Of a stretch of 64,000 nt of DNA, positions 42,560 to 50,094 are shown piece by piece. Both the position numbers and the translations under genes were made by a program. This stretch comes from Caulobacter sp. UNC358MFTsu5.1. Its GTDB lineage: Bacteria > Pseudomonadota > Alphaproteobacteria > Caulobacterales > Caulobacteraceae. The notes beneath the pieces were generated by a model. It did not search any database and was not told the DNA's origin. It saw nothing but the letters and a program-made list of their open reading frames with translations. Positions within the stretch are counted from its first letter, which is position 1, and the number at the start of each line of letters is the position of its first letter. The stretch is taken from NCBI RefSeq assembly GCF_000712075.1, contig NZ_JONW01000011.1, forward strand, positions 62,001 through 126,000, in the 5' to 3' direction.

Positions 42560-42573
42560 TGACAACGTTGTCA
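42560..42573. promoter_or_regulatory. LacI-type operator upstream of the FHS sugar permease
   Basis: TGACAACGTTGTCA is a perfect 14-bp palindrome. It overlaps a good -35 hexamer (TTGACA, 42,559-42,564), so a bound repressor would block RNA polymerase. It lies 52 bases upstream of the permease ATG. The half-site TGACA is shared with the operator at 888-899. The cognate regulator is not in the window. Confidence 0.65.
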
Positions 42574-42625
42574 CCGTTGGGGTGGATGGCGCGTCCCGCA
42601 ACGTCGGACAGGGAGTGAAACAAAA

Positions 42626-43999
42626 ATGGCAGGTATGGGTGCGGCGCGGGCTCCGGTTTCCGGAGCGGCGCCCAAGTCGGGGCAGGGGGTGGCGTTGGCC
42701 ATCGTCTACGTCACCGCGCTATTCTTCATCTGGGCACTGGTCACCAACCTCCTGGATCCGCTGCTGAAGACCATGAAGACGGTCTTCACGCTGTCGCCCG
42801 TTGAAGCCAGCCTGACCGGCTTCGCCTTCTTCATCGCCTACGGGATCATGTCGCTGCCTTCGGCGGCGTTCCTCTCCAAGCTGGGCTACGCCAAGTCTGT
42901 GATGGTGGGCCTGGGCGGCATCGTCGCCGGCTGCTTCATCGCCATCGCGGCGGCCAAGCTGCACGTCTTCGGCGTCTTCCTGGTGGGCCTGTTCGTGATG
43001 GCCTCGGGCGTCACCCTGCTGCAGGTGGCGGCCAACCCGCTGATCGCCTCGATGGGCAAGCCCGAGGAGTCCTCGTTCCGGCTGAACCTGTCGCAGGCCT
43101 TCAACTCGCTGGGCGCGGCCTGCGGCCTGTGGTTCGGCGCGAACTTCCTGCTCAAGGGCGACATCTTCAAGAAGGACATCGTGATCACCCAGGCCCTGCG
43201 CGAGCAGGCCCTCGGCTTCGTCTCGAACGTCTACTTCGCCATCGGCGTGGGCCTGGCCCTGTTCATCCTGCTGATCTTCCTGGTCCGCCAGCGGATCACC
43301 GACGCCGCGCCGAAGACCGGCCACCTGGTCAACCCCTTCACCGCCCTGACCTCCAAGTGGGCGAACCTGGGCGCGATCGGCATCTTCCTCTATGTCGGCG
43401 CCGAGGTGGCGATCTCGCTGCACCTTCTGCTGTTCCTGGAACAGACCCGCATCCTGGACATCCCGTCGGAACAGGCCGGCAAGCTGACGACGTTCTACAT
43501 GGTCTTCGCCATGATCGGCCGTTTCGGCGGCTCGGCCCTGCTGCGGAAGATCAAGGACTACTCCCTGCTGGCCTTCGTGGCCGTGGGCGCCATCGCCCTG
43601 ACCCTTGTGGTCATCCTGACCAAGGACATGACCCCGACCGCTCACGCCGGCACGGTGAACCTGCTGCTGGCCTCGGCGCCGGTGACCAGCGGCCTGATCC
43701 CGGCCTTCGCGGCCCTGCTGATCGGCCTGTTCAACTCGATCATGTTCCCGACGATCTTCACCCTGACCCTGCAGCGCTCGTCGGCCCCGACCTCGGCGAC
43801 GTCGGGCCTGCTGTGCATGGCGATCGTGGGCGGCGCGTTCCTGCCGCTGGCCTTCGCCAAGATCGAGGAGATGACCGGTTCGATCTCGATGGGCTTCATC
43901 GCCCCGCTGGTCTGCTACGTCTACGTCCTGTGGTTCGCGTTCGCGGCGCGCGGCGCCAAGGTCCACGAAATCCAGGAAGAGGTCGTCGCGGCCCACTAG
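42626..43999 (+). CDS. FHS-family sugar permease (glucose/galactose/fucose MFS), 457 aa
   Basis: Twelve membrane helices and the FHS-family features AIVYVTALFFIWALVTNLLD, LTGFAFFIAYGIMSLPSA, ASGVTLLQVAANPLIA and RLNLSQAFNSLGA identify a proton-coupled sugar importer of the GluP/FucP type. The central YVGAEVAISLHLLLFLEQ and C-terminal LIGLFNSIMFPTIFTLTLQ are also conserved. The exact sugar is uncertain. Transcription is probably repressed through the palindrome at 42,560. The N-terminus has a 25-residue soluble tail. A strong terminator follows at 44,025. Confidence 0.93.
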   Translation: MAGMGAARAPVSGAAPKSGQGVALAIVYVTALFFIWALVTNLLDPLLKTMKTVFTLSPVEASLTGFAFFIAYGIMSLPSAAFLSKLGYAKSVMVGLGGIVAGCFIAIAAAKLHVFGVFLVGLFVMASGVTLLQVAANPLIASMGKPEESSFRLNLSQAFNSLGAACGLWFGANFLLKGDIFKKDIVITQALREQALGFVSNVYFAIGVGLALFILLIFLVRQRITDAAPKTGHLVNPFTALTSKWANLGAIGIFLYVGAEVAISLHLLLFLEQTRILDIPSEQAGKLTTFYMVFAMIGRFGGSALLRKIKDYSLLAFVAVGAIALTLVVILTKDMTPTAHAGTVNLLLASAPVTSGLIPAFAALLIGLFNSIMFPTIFTLTLQRSSAPTSATSGLLCMAIVGGAFLPLAFAKIEEMTGSISMGFIAPLVCYVYVLWFAFAARGAKVHEIQEEVVAAH

Positions 44000-44024
44000 G
44001 TCCGAACCGACCCCTGGTCGAAGG

Positions 44025-44054
44025 AGCCCGGGCGTTCTTCGCCCGGGCTTTTTC
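44025..44054 (+). terminator. Rho-independent terminator after the sugar permease
   Basis: AGCCCGGGCG and CGCCCGGGCT form a perfect 10-bp stem with a 5-base loop (TTCTT), followed by TTTTC. It begins 26 bases after the permease stop. Confidence 0.9.
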
Positions 44055-44148
44055 ATGTCGGATCGCCGCTAGTTGAGAGCGGTTCTGAATACTGTTTGTC
44101 GAGAAGTCGACGCGTCCCGCAATACTGCACGGTGACCTCCCGCGTTCC

Positions 44149-44173
44149 GGAACATCTCTGGATGCGAAGTGTT
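44149..44173 (+). promoter_or_regulatory. EcfG/SigT-type general stress promoter candidate
   Basis: GGAAC (44,149-44,153), a 16-base spacer and TGTT (44,170-44,173) approach the alphaproteobacterial general stress consensus GGAAC-N16-CGTT with one mismatch. It lies 46 bases upstream of the hemerythrin start, a proper promoter distance. Hemerythrin-domain proteins are frequent members of this regulon. Confidence 0.45.
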
Positions 44174-44218
44174 TGTGCTCCGCTGACCAAGGCGATCCAG
44201 CCTTCAGGGAGAGACACC

Positions 44219-44749
44219 ATGGCGACCTCCGCCAAGAGCTCATCGACCAAATCCGCCAAGCCCCGCCGCACGCGCCGCACCGGCCGCCGCGATCCGCTGG
44301 CCATCACGCTTCTCAAGGCCGATCACCGCGAGGTTGAAGGCTGGTTCGACGAGTACGAGCAGCTGGAAGCGGACAGCGAGAAGCTGGCCCTGTTCAACAA
44401 GATCGCCCTGGCCCTCAAGGTACACACCCAGATCGAGGAGGAAATCCTCTATCCGGAGGAGCGCGGCGAGGTCGAGGACGACATGCTGGACGAAGCCTAT
44501 GTCGAGCACGACGGCGCCAAGAAGCTGATCGCCGAGATCGAGGCGATGAAGCCCGGCGACGAGTATTACGACGCCAAGGTCAAGGTGCTGGGCGAGTACA
44601 TCAAGCACCACGTTAAGGAAGAGGAACAGCCCGGCGGCATCTTCGCCCAGGCCAAGAAGGGCGACGAAGACCTCGAGGCGATGGGCAAGCGCATGAAGGC
44701 CCGCAAGGAAGAACTGATGGCCGAACTGGGCGGCAAACAGCCGAACTGA
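44219..44749 (+). CDS. Hemerythrin HHE-domain protein, 176 aa
   Basis: A basic N-terminal tail rich in Lys/Ser/Arg (about residues 4-28) precedes a four-helix HHE domain. Iron-binding residues appear in LKADHREVEGWFDEYEQ, KVHTQIEEEILYPEE, DEAYVEHDGAKKLIAEIE and YIKHHVKEEEQP. Bacterial HHE proteins bind a di-iron centre and are linked to oxygen, NO or oxidative stress responses. ATG 44,219 follows AGGGAGAG. The upstream region carries an EcfG-like promoter. The C-terminal tail KARKEELMAELGGK is helical. Confidence 0.9.
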   Translation: MATSAKSSSTKSAKPRRTRRTGRRDPLAITLLKADHREVEGWFDEYEQLEADSEKLALFNKIALALKVHTQIEEEILYPEERGEVEDDMLDEAYVEHDGAKKLIAEIEAMKPGDEYYDAKVKVLGEYIKHHVKEEEQPGGIFAQAKKGDEDLEAMGKRMKARKEELMAELGGKQPN

Positions 44750-44795
44750 CGTCACGGGGAGGGCCTTAGGGCCTTCCCCGCCTTCGGAGGGGCCC

Positions 44796-45308
44796 ATGGC
44801 CGAAGTGCTTGATCCGATCCTGCCGTCGGACATCGACGAACTGACTCGGGCGGTTCTCGAGGCCGCCTGCGCGCGCGGGCTGACCCTGGCCACGGCGGAG
44901 AGCTGCACGGGAGGTCTTTTGGCCTCCCTGCTCACCGACGTGCCGGGGTGTTCGCACGCGTTCGAGCGGGGCTTCGTGGTCTATACCGACGACGCCAAGG
45001 TCGAGCTGCTGGAGGTGCCGCGATCGTTCCTGCCGCATGGCGGGGCGGTGTCGCAGCCGACAGCGATCGCCATGGCCGAAGGCGCGATCCGGCGATCCAA
45101 AGCCGACGTGGCGGTCTCGATCACCGGCTGGGCCGAGGACGTCGGCGACCCCGAGCGGCCGGCGGGCCTGGTGCATTTCGCCTGCGCCCGCCGCGGCGGC
45201 TACACCCACCATCGGCAGGTCCGGCTCGGCGACATCGGCCGTGGCCCGCTGCGCATCGAATGCCTGCGCGTGGCGCTCAAGATGCTGGCCCAGGCGGTGG
45301 ACGTCTAA
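44796..45308 (+). CDS. CinA C-terminal domain protein (nicotinamide-nucleotide amidase, PncC-like), 170 aa
   Basis: A stand-alone CinA-C domain. The catalytic Ser/Lys region is TLATAESCTGGLLASLLTDV, followed by FERGFVVYTDDAKVELLEVP, MAEGAIRRSKADVAVSITGW and a C-terminal ECLRVALKMLAQAVD. These enzymes deamidate nicotinamide mononucleotide to nicotinate mononucleotide in NAD recycling. Compared with PncC the central AGPGG-like segment is altered (TGWAEDVGDPERPAGLVHFA), so substrate range may differ. It is 46 bases downstream of the hemerythrin gene and could be co-transcribed. Confidence 0.9.
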   Translation: MAEVLDPILPSDIDELTRAVLEAACARGLTLATAESCTGGLLASLLTDVPGCSHAFERGFVVYTDDAKVELLEVPRSFLPHGGAVSQPTAIAMAEGAIRRSKADVAVSITGWAEDVGDPERPAGLVHFACARRGGYTHHRQVRLGDIGRGPLRIECLRVALKMLAQAVDV

Positions 45309-45338
45309 GGCTTCGCTTTGGAGCACAGACCAAAGAAA

Positions 45339-45370
45339 AGCGCCTCCGGCTAAGCCGAAGGCGCTGTTTC
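45339..45370. terminator. Bidirectional terminator between convergent genes
   Basis: AGCGCCTCCGGC and GCCGAAGGCGCT pair around TAA with one internal mismatch. On the minus strand the stem is followed by TTTTCTTT, serving the YeaQ-like gene; on the plus strand by GTTTCC, serving the CinA-C gene. Confidence 0.75.
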
Positions 45371-45387
45371 CAGGTCGGTCGAAAGCG

Positions 45388-45645
45388 TCAGAGCGCTCGG
45401 CGACCGGTGAACGCGTGGTAGATCGCCAGGACGACGACCGCGCCGATCACGGCGACCAGCAGGCTGTAGAGGTTCAGACCGGTGACTCCGGCGGAGCCGA
45501 ACTGGTTGAACAGGAACCCGCCCACCACGGCGCCGACGATCCCGAGCACCAGGTCCACCACCAAGCTGCCGCCGGTGCGGCTTACGAGCTTGCTGGCGAT
45601 GAAACCGGCCACGAGGCCGAGCACGATCCACGCAAGAATAGACAT
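45388..45645 (-). CDS. GlsB/YeaQ/YmgE-family membrane protein, 85 aa
   Basis: A small protein with three hydrophobic helices of the transglycosylase-associated YeaQ family: MSILAWIVLGLVAGFIASKL, then GGSLVVDLVLGIVGAVVGGF and GLNLYSLLVAVIGAVVVLAI. The glycine spacing is characteristic. Such proteins are often general-stress inducible, but their role is unknown. AAGGAGGCGTAC just upstream fixes ATG 45,645. The next upstream small gene (45,798) has a similar orientation. Confidence 0.92.
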   Translation of the reverse strand: MSILAWIVLGLVAGFIASKLVSRTGGSLVVDLVLGIVGAVVGGFLFNQFGSAGVTGLNLYSLLVAVIGAVVVLAIYHAFTGRRAL

Positions 45646-45797
45646 GTACGCCTCCTTGGCATCAAAAGGCGTGCGAGCCGCGCGCCGATGCGGAATAAAG
45701 GCGTTCGCCAAGACTTTCGTTCCGACACGCCTGCGTGTTCAGGCATGAAAACGTCACGAAGACTTTCGGGCTGTTCGCGCGTTGCTTTCGACCAGCT

Positions 45798-45914
45798 TCA
45801 GCGTTTGGCGATGCGGGCCTGGACGGCGTCGACCAGCTTCTGCGCGGGCGCGCGGCCCAGCAGGATGAAGACGCCCGAGCCGATGATGGCGCCGACGAGG
45901 AAGGACAGGCTCAT
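45798..45914 (-). CDS. Candidate 38-aa single-span membrane protein
   Basis: The ORF starts MSLSFLVGAIIGSGVFILLG, one membrane helix, and ends with an amphipathic basic helix (AQKLVDAVQARIAKR). AGGGA lies 6-7 bases upstream of ATG 45,914, a good ribosome binding site. Longer readings of the same frame (to 46,373) look non-coding. No family is recognised. Such proteins resemble small stress or complex-associated membrane peptides. Confidence 0.5.
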   Translation of the reverse strand: MSLSFLVGAIIGSGVFILLGRAPAQKLVDAVQARIAKR

Positions 45915-46181
45915 TGGAAATCCCTGGATACTGGAGGCTGCGGCCGACACCTCTTCTAGGGGCCGAGAGGGGGCGTTGACCATGTGACACGCCGACGCCG
46001 GGCGCCGTCTTGCGCGAACCTGGTCGATCCAGATGCATTGATCCCGCGTCCATGAATTCTGGTTGGGCGTTTCCACCCGGCGGCGCCAGAACCGGGGGCA
46101 AGATGGCCCGCGCGGTTTGATCCCGCCGGGCCTTGTCACGTTATGCTGGAAGGCCCGGACCGGGCCTTCGCGAGGATCCAG

Positions 46182-47561
46182 ATGGCTCAGGTCCAGACTT
46201 CTCCTTCGCCGGCGACCCCGAACCCGACCTCCAGGAAGGCCGGCGGCTTCATCGGCGGTTTCGGCGTCCAAGTGCTGGTCGCCATGGTCGTGGGCCTGGG
46301 GCTGGGTCTGCTGGCCCGCTCGCTGGGACCGGCCGAGGGCCAGCCCGGCTACGGCCTGGCCGAGACCCTGCATCAGATCGGGTCGATCTTCGTCCAGCTG
46401 CTGCGCGTGCTGGTGCCGCCGCTGGTGTTCACGGCCATCGTCGCCAGCATCGCCAATCTGCGCGAGCTGCAGAACGCCGCGCGCCTGGTCTGGCGCACCC
46501 TGCTGTGGTTCGCGATCACCGCCTTGATCGCCGTGGCCATCGGCATCGCCCTGGGCCTGGTGCTACGTCCGGGCGAGCACGCGGTGGTCGACCTGGCCGC
46601 CGCCCACGCCCCGCGCACGACCGGCTCGTGGCTGGACTTCCTGACGGGCCTGGTCCCCTCCAACATCCTGGGCCTGCAGGCCTCGACCAAGATCACGGAC
46701 GGCGCGGCCACGACCACGGCCTCGTTCAACGTGCTGCAGATCCTGGTCCTGGCCCTGGTGGCCGGGGTGGCGGCGATCAAGGTCGGGCCGGCGGGCGAGG
46801 GCTTCCTGGCCTTCAACGCCTCGGCCCTGGCCGTGGTGCGCAAGGTGCTGTGGTGGGTGATCCGCCTGACGCCGATCGGCACCGTCGGCCTGCTGGGCAA
46901 CGCCGTGGCCCAGTACGGCTGGACCACCCTGGGCCAGCTGGGCGCCTTCGCCGGCGCGATCTATATCGGCCTGGCCCTGGTGCTGTTCGTGGTCTACCCG
47001 ACGATCCTGGCGCTGAACGGCCTGAACCCCCTGCGGTTCTTCGCCGGAGCCTGGCCCGCCATCCAGCTAGGCTTCGTCTCGCGCTCGTCGATCGGGACCC
47101 TGCCGGTGACCGAGAGCCTGACCGAGACCCGCCTGGGCGTGCCGCGCGCCTACGCCGCCTTCGCCGTGCCGCTGGGCGCGACCACCAAGATGGACGGCTG
47201 CGCGGCCATTTATCCGGCCGTGGCGGCGATCTTCATCGCCCAGTTCTACCACCTGCCGCTGCACCTGACCGACTACGGCCTGATCGTCTTCGTCTCGGTG
47301 CTGGGCTCGGCGGCGACGGCGGGCCTGACCGGGGCGGTGGTCATGCTGACCCTGACCCTCTCGACCCTCGGCCTGCCCCTGGAAGGCGTGGGCCTGCTGC
47401 TGGCCATCGACCCGATCCTCGACATGGGCCGCACGGCCGTGAACGTCGCCGGCCAGGCCCTGGTCCCGACCATCGTCGCCAAGCGCGAGGGCATCCTGGA
47501 CGAGGCGGTGTTCAACGCTCCGCCGCGCGAGGTGGGGACCGACGAGGCCGTGGCGGCCTAG
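46182..47561 (+). CDS. Dicarboxylate/amino acid:cation symporter (DAACS, DctA/GltP type), 459 aa
   Basis: The protein has the eight-helix, two-hairpin fold of glutamate/dicarboxylate carriers: FVQLLRVLVPPLVFTAIVAS, the serine-rich SRSSIGTLPVTESL in HP1, VPLGATTKMDGCAAIYPAVA in helix 7 (NMDG-like motif with KMDG) and DPILDMGRTAVNVAGQAL in helix 8. It imports C4-dicarboxylates or acidic amino acids with sodium or protons. ATG 46,182 (MAQVQTSPSP) follows GAGGA. The replaced Asn in the KMDG motif suggests a difference in cation coupling from GltP. Confidence 0.93.
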   Translation: MAQVQTSPSPATPNPTSRKAGGFIGGFGVQVLVAMVVGLGLGLLARSLGPAEGQPGYGLAETLHQIGSIFVQLLRVLVPPLVFTAIVASIANLRELQNAARLVWRTLLWFAITALIAVAIGIALGLVLRPGEHAVVDLAAAHAPRTTGSWLDFLTGLVPSNILGLQASTKITDGAATTTASFNVLQILVLALVAGVAAIKVGPAGEGFLAFNASALAVVRKVLWWVIRLTPIGTVGLLGNAVAQYGWTTLGQLGAFAGAIYIGLALVLFVVYPTILALNGLNPLRFFAGAWPAIQLGFVSRSSIGTLPVTESLTETRLGVPRAYAAFAVPLGATTKMDGCAAIYPAVAAIFIAQFYHLPLHLTDYGLIVFVSVLGSAATAGLTGAVVMLTLTLSTLGLPLEGVGLLLAIDPILDMGRTAVNVAGQALVPTIVAKREGILDEAVFNAPPREVGTDEAVAA

Positions 47562-47619
47562 GGCCCCTTAAGGGAAGACGGGACTTCGCAAGCCGCGCGT
47601 CCCGACCTAGAACTGGGCC

Positions 47620-47928
47620 ATGGCGCGCGCTTCGATCAGAACGAGCTGGCTGGCCTGGAGCGTGGCGCTCCTGGGCGCCCTGCTGCTGGTCGCCGGTCCG
47701 CTGGCCCCCGCCATGGCCGCGCCCATGGACTGCTGCCCGGACGCGCCTTGCCGCGACATCGACAAGTCGGCCTGTCCGCAGACCTGCGTGGTCGCCTGCC
47801 AGGTCATCGTCGCCCGCGAGCACGCCTTGTCCGAGCCCGTCCGTCGCGACGCCCCGGCCATCGCGCCCGAACCCGCGGCCATGCCGCCGGGACGGGCCCT
47901 GGCGCCGGACCTGCCCCCTCCACGGTGA
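47620..47928 (+). CDS. Exported Cys-rich protein, 102 aa
   Basis: A signal peptide (LAWSVALLGALLLVAGPLAP, cleavage after AMA) leads to a short Cys-rich stretch, MDCCPDAPCRDIDKSACPQ then TCVVACQ, with six cysteines in about 25 residues. The tail is Pro/Arg-rich (APAIAPEPAAMPPGRALAPD). No family is recognised. The clustered cysteines suggest metal binding in the periplasm. It is followed 48 bases later by another tiny Cys-pair protein, so the two probably form one transcript. Confidence 0.65.
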   Translation: MARASIRTSWLAWSVALLGALLLVAGPLAPAMAAPMDCCPDAPCRDIDKSACPQTCVVACQVIVAREHALSEPVRRDAPAIAPEPAAMPPGRALAPDLPPPR

Positions 47929-47976
47929 CTTCCGACTTCAGAAGACCTTCCTCAATCTGAAAATCGGAAACTCATC

Positions 47977-48123
47977 ATGAAACGTATCTTCTCCACCGCG
48001 GCGCTGATGCTGCTGGTCTCGGCCACGGCCGCCTACGCCGCCGCGCCCGACGCCGTGACCAAGGCCGTCCAAGCCTGCTGCGCCCTGGGCGCGGCCTGCT
48101 GCAACGGCGGTCCTTGCTGCTGA
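47977..48123 (+). CDS. Exported Cys-pair micropeptide, 48 aa
   Basis: ATG 47,977 opens MKRIFSTAALMLLVSATAAY, a clear signal peptide. The mature part of about 25 residues ends in three Cys-Cys pairs: QACCALGAACCNGGPCC. Six cysteines in 17 residues strongly suggest metal binding or a heavily oxidised peptide. No family is recognised. The stop is followed by a hairpin at 48,146, so the gene ends a short operon with the preceding Cys-rich protein. Confidence 0.6.
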   Translation: MKRIFSTAALMLLVSATAAYAAAPDAVTKAVQACCALGAACCNGGPCC

Positions 48124-48145
48124 TCTAGCCTGACCGGCTAGGTCG

Positions 48146-48178
48146 GACGCCCGCCTCGCGAGGGGCGGGCGTCTTGCG
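48146..48178. terminator. Hairpin terminator between Cys-peptide and sorbosone dehydrogenase-like genes
   Basis: GACGCCCGCC and GGCGGGCGTC form a perfect 10-bp stem with an 8-base loop, followed by TTGCGTT. The T content is modest. It lies between convergent gene ends. Confidence 0.6.
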
Positions 48179-48184
48179 TTCGGC

Positions 48185-49528
48185 TCAGGGCGCGGGCTTG
48201 GGCGCCGGCGGCGGCGTGTTGGCCGCCACCCGCCAGACGGTGTTGCCGACGTCGTCGGCCACCAGCAGGGCGCCGAACCGGTCAACCGCCACGCCCACCG
48301 GACGGCCCAGGGCCTGGCCCTTGGGGTCGAGGAAGCCGGTCAGGAACGGCTCGGCCGGGCCGGACGGCATGCCGTTGGCGAACGGCACGAAGGCCACGCG
48401 ATAGCCGTTGACGGGCTTGCGGTTCCACGAGCCGTGCTGGCCGACGAAGGCCCCGCCCTTGTAGCGGGCCGGGAAGGCGTCGGCGTCGTAGAAGGTCAGG
48501 CCCAGCGAGGCGGTGTGGGCGCCCAGGGCGTAGTCCGGCTTGATCGCCCGGGCCACCAGGTCCGGCCGCTGCGGCTTCACCCGCGCGTCCACCGTCTGGC
48601 CGTAATAGCTGTAGGGCCAGCCGTAGAAGCCGCCGTCCTTGACCGAGGTCATGTAGTCGGGGACCAGGTCGTTGCCGATCTCGTCGCGCTCGTTGACGCT
48701 GGTCCACAGGGCGCGGCTGGTCGGCTGCCAGCCCATGCCGTTGGGATTGCGCAGGCCCGAGGCAAAGACGCGGCTGGCGCCGGTGGCCGGGTCGATCTCC
48801 AGGATCGCGGCGCGGCGCTCTTCGGCGGCCATGCCGTTCTCGCCGACATTGCTGTTGGAGCCGACGGTCACGTACAGCTTCGCGCCGTCCGGACTGGCGA
48901 TGACGTTCTTGGTCCAGTGGTGGTTGATCGGCCCGGCCGGCAGGTCGGCGACTTTGCGGGGCGCGGCGGTGATCCGGGTCTGGCCCGTCTGGTAGGGGAA
49001 GGCCAGCAGGGCGTCGCTGTCGGCGACGTAGAAGGTGTTCCCCACCAGGGCCATGCCGAACGGCGAGTTCAGGCCGGACAGGAAGACGGTGCGGGCTTCC
49101 AGCACGCCGTCGTTATTGGCGTCGCGGAGCAGGGTGATCCGGTTGGCCGAGGGCACGGTCGCGCCGGCCTTGCCCATGATCTGCTTCTCGAACCAGCCCT
49201 TGAGGCCCTTGCTGTCCTCGGGCTTGGGCGGGGCGTTGGTCTCGGCCACCAGCACGTCGCCGTTGGGCAGCACGTACAGCCAGCGCGGATGGTCCAGGCC
49301 CCGGGCCAGGGCGGTGGCGACGAAACCGGGAGCGGCGTCGGGCGTCTGGCCGTCGGCCCAGCCGACCGCCGGCGCGATCTTCATCACCGGTATGACCTGC
49401 TTCTTGGCGGCGGGCAGGACGGGGTTGGGCCCATAGCCCTGCTCGGGCGGCAGGGACGGGCCGGCGCTGCAGTTCGACAGCAGCAGGGCCAGGGGCGGCA
49501 GGGCGATTAGGCCGAGTTCTTTGAGCAT
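48185..49528 (-). CDS. PQQ-type sugar dehydrogenase (L-sorbosone/glucose dehydrogenase family), 447 aa
   Basis: A six-bladed propeller of the sorbosone/soluble glucose dehydrogenase family. Landmarks are LDHPRWLYVLPNGDVLVAET, HHWTKNVIASPDGAKLYVTV, GLRNPNGMGWQP with the NPxG-type motif, NERDEIGNDLVPDYMTSVKD and FVGQHGSWNRKPVNGYRV. The N-terminus is an export leader ending in LLLSNCSAG, a possible though not ideal lipobox. It likely oxidises sugars in the periplasm using PQQ. ATG 49,528 is the start. Confidence 0.9.
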   Translation of the reverse strand: MLKELGLIALPPLALLLSNCSAGPSLPPEQGYGPNPVLPAAKKQVIPVMKIAPAVGWADGQTPDAAPGFVATALARGLDHPRWLYVLPNGDVLVAETNAPPKPEDSKGLKGWFEKQIMGKAGATVPSANRITLLRDANNDGVLEARTVFLSGLNSPFGMALVGNTFYVADSDALLAFPYQTGQTRITAAPRKVADLPAGPINHHWTKNVIASPDGAKLYVTVGSNSNVGENGMAAEERRAAILEIDPATGASRVFASGLRNPNGMGWQPTSRALWTSVNERDEIGNDLVPDYMTSVKDGGFYGWPYSYYGQTVDARVKPQRPDLVARAIKPDYALGAHTASLGLTFYDADAFPARYKGGAFVGQHGSWNRKPVNGYRVAFVPFANGMPSGPAEPFLTGFLDPKGQALGRPVGVAVDRFGALLVADDVGNTVWRVAANTPPPAPKPAP

Positions 49529-49601
49529 CGCGATCGTCCGACGGTGGATGCGGGAGACCTGAAGAACGCGCCGCCGCGTCCCCGGGTCCGGTAGCGCCAG
49601 T

Positions 49602-50045
49602 TCAGCTTACGGGAGCGTGCTCGTCCAGCCAGCGGCGGAAGAAGCCGGGATCGGGCAGGCCGGCCTGGTTGGCCGCGACCTTGCCGTCCTTGAACAGGAA
49701 CAGAGCCGGGATGCCGCGCACGCCGTAGGCCTGGGCCAGGGCCGGTTCGGCATCGACATCGATCTTCACGAACCGGGCGCGGGGCTCCAGCTCGCCGGCG
49801 GACTTGGCGAAGATCGGGGCGATGGCCTTGCAGGGCCCGCACCAGGCCGCCCAGAAGTCGGCGACGATGGGGATCTGGCTGTTGGCGACATGCTTGCGGA
49901 AGCGGGCGGTGGTCAGGTCGATCGGCTGGCCGGTGAACAGCGGCTGGCCGCAGCGGCCGCACTTGGCCGCCCTGGCGTCGCGCGCGGCCGGCAGGCGGTT
50001 TGTGGCGTCGCAATGCGGGCAGACGATGTTGACGGTCTCGGCCAT
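49602..50045 (-). CDS. trxC: Thioredoxin 2 (TrxC type), 147 aa
   Basis: The N-terminal zinc ribbon is formed by VCPHCDATNRLP and AKCGRCGQPLF (two CxxC pairs, about residues 8-37). The thioredoxin domain follows with the active site ADFWAAWCGPCKAIAP and the cis-Pro region VRGIPALFLFKDGK. This is the standard TrxC layout; the protein reduces cytosolic disulfides and is often induced by oxidative stress. Length is normal. The start ATG 50,045 lies 50 bases from the GH105 stop in the same direction. Confidence 0.95.
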   Translation of the reverse strand: MAETVNIVCPHCDATNRLPAARDARAAKCGRCGQPLFTGQPIDLTTARFRKHVANSQIPIVADFWAAWCGPCKAIAPIFAKSAGELEPRARFVKIDVDAEPALAQAYGVRGIPALFLFKDGKVAANQAGLPDPGFFRRWLDEHAPVS

Positions 50046-50094
50046 GGCTTTGTCTCAACGAAGCGGGAAACGCTTCGGTTCTGTCTTTGGGGTT

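Noticed and set aside
45754..46373. Minus-strand frames of 115 and 191 aa upstream of the 38-aa membrane peptide
   Set aside because: Their extra residues are low-complexity and lack initiation signals. Only the last 38 codons from ATG 45,914 look like a protein.
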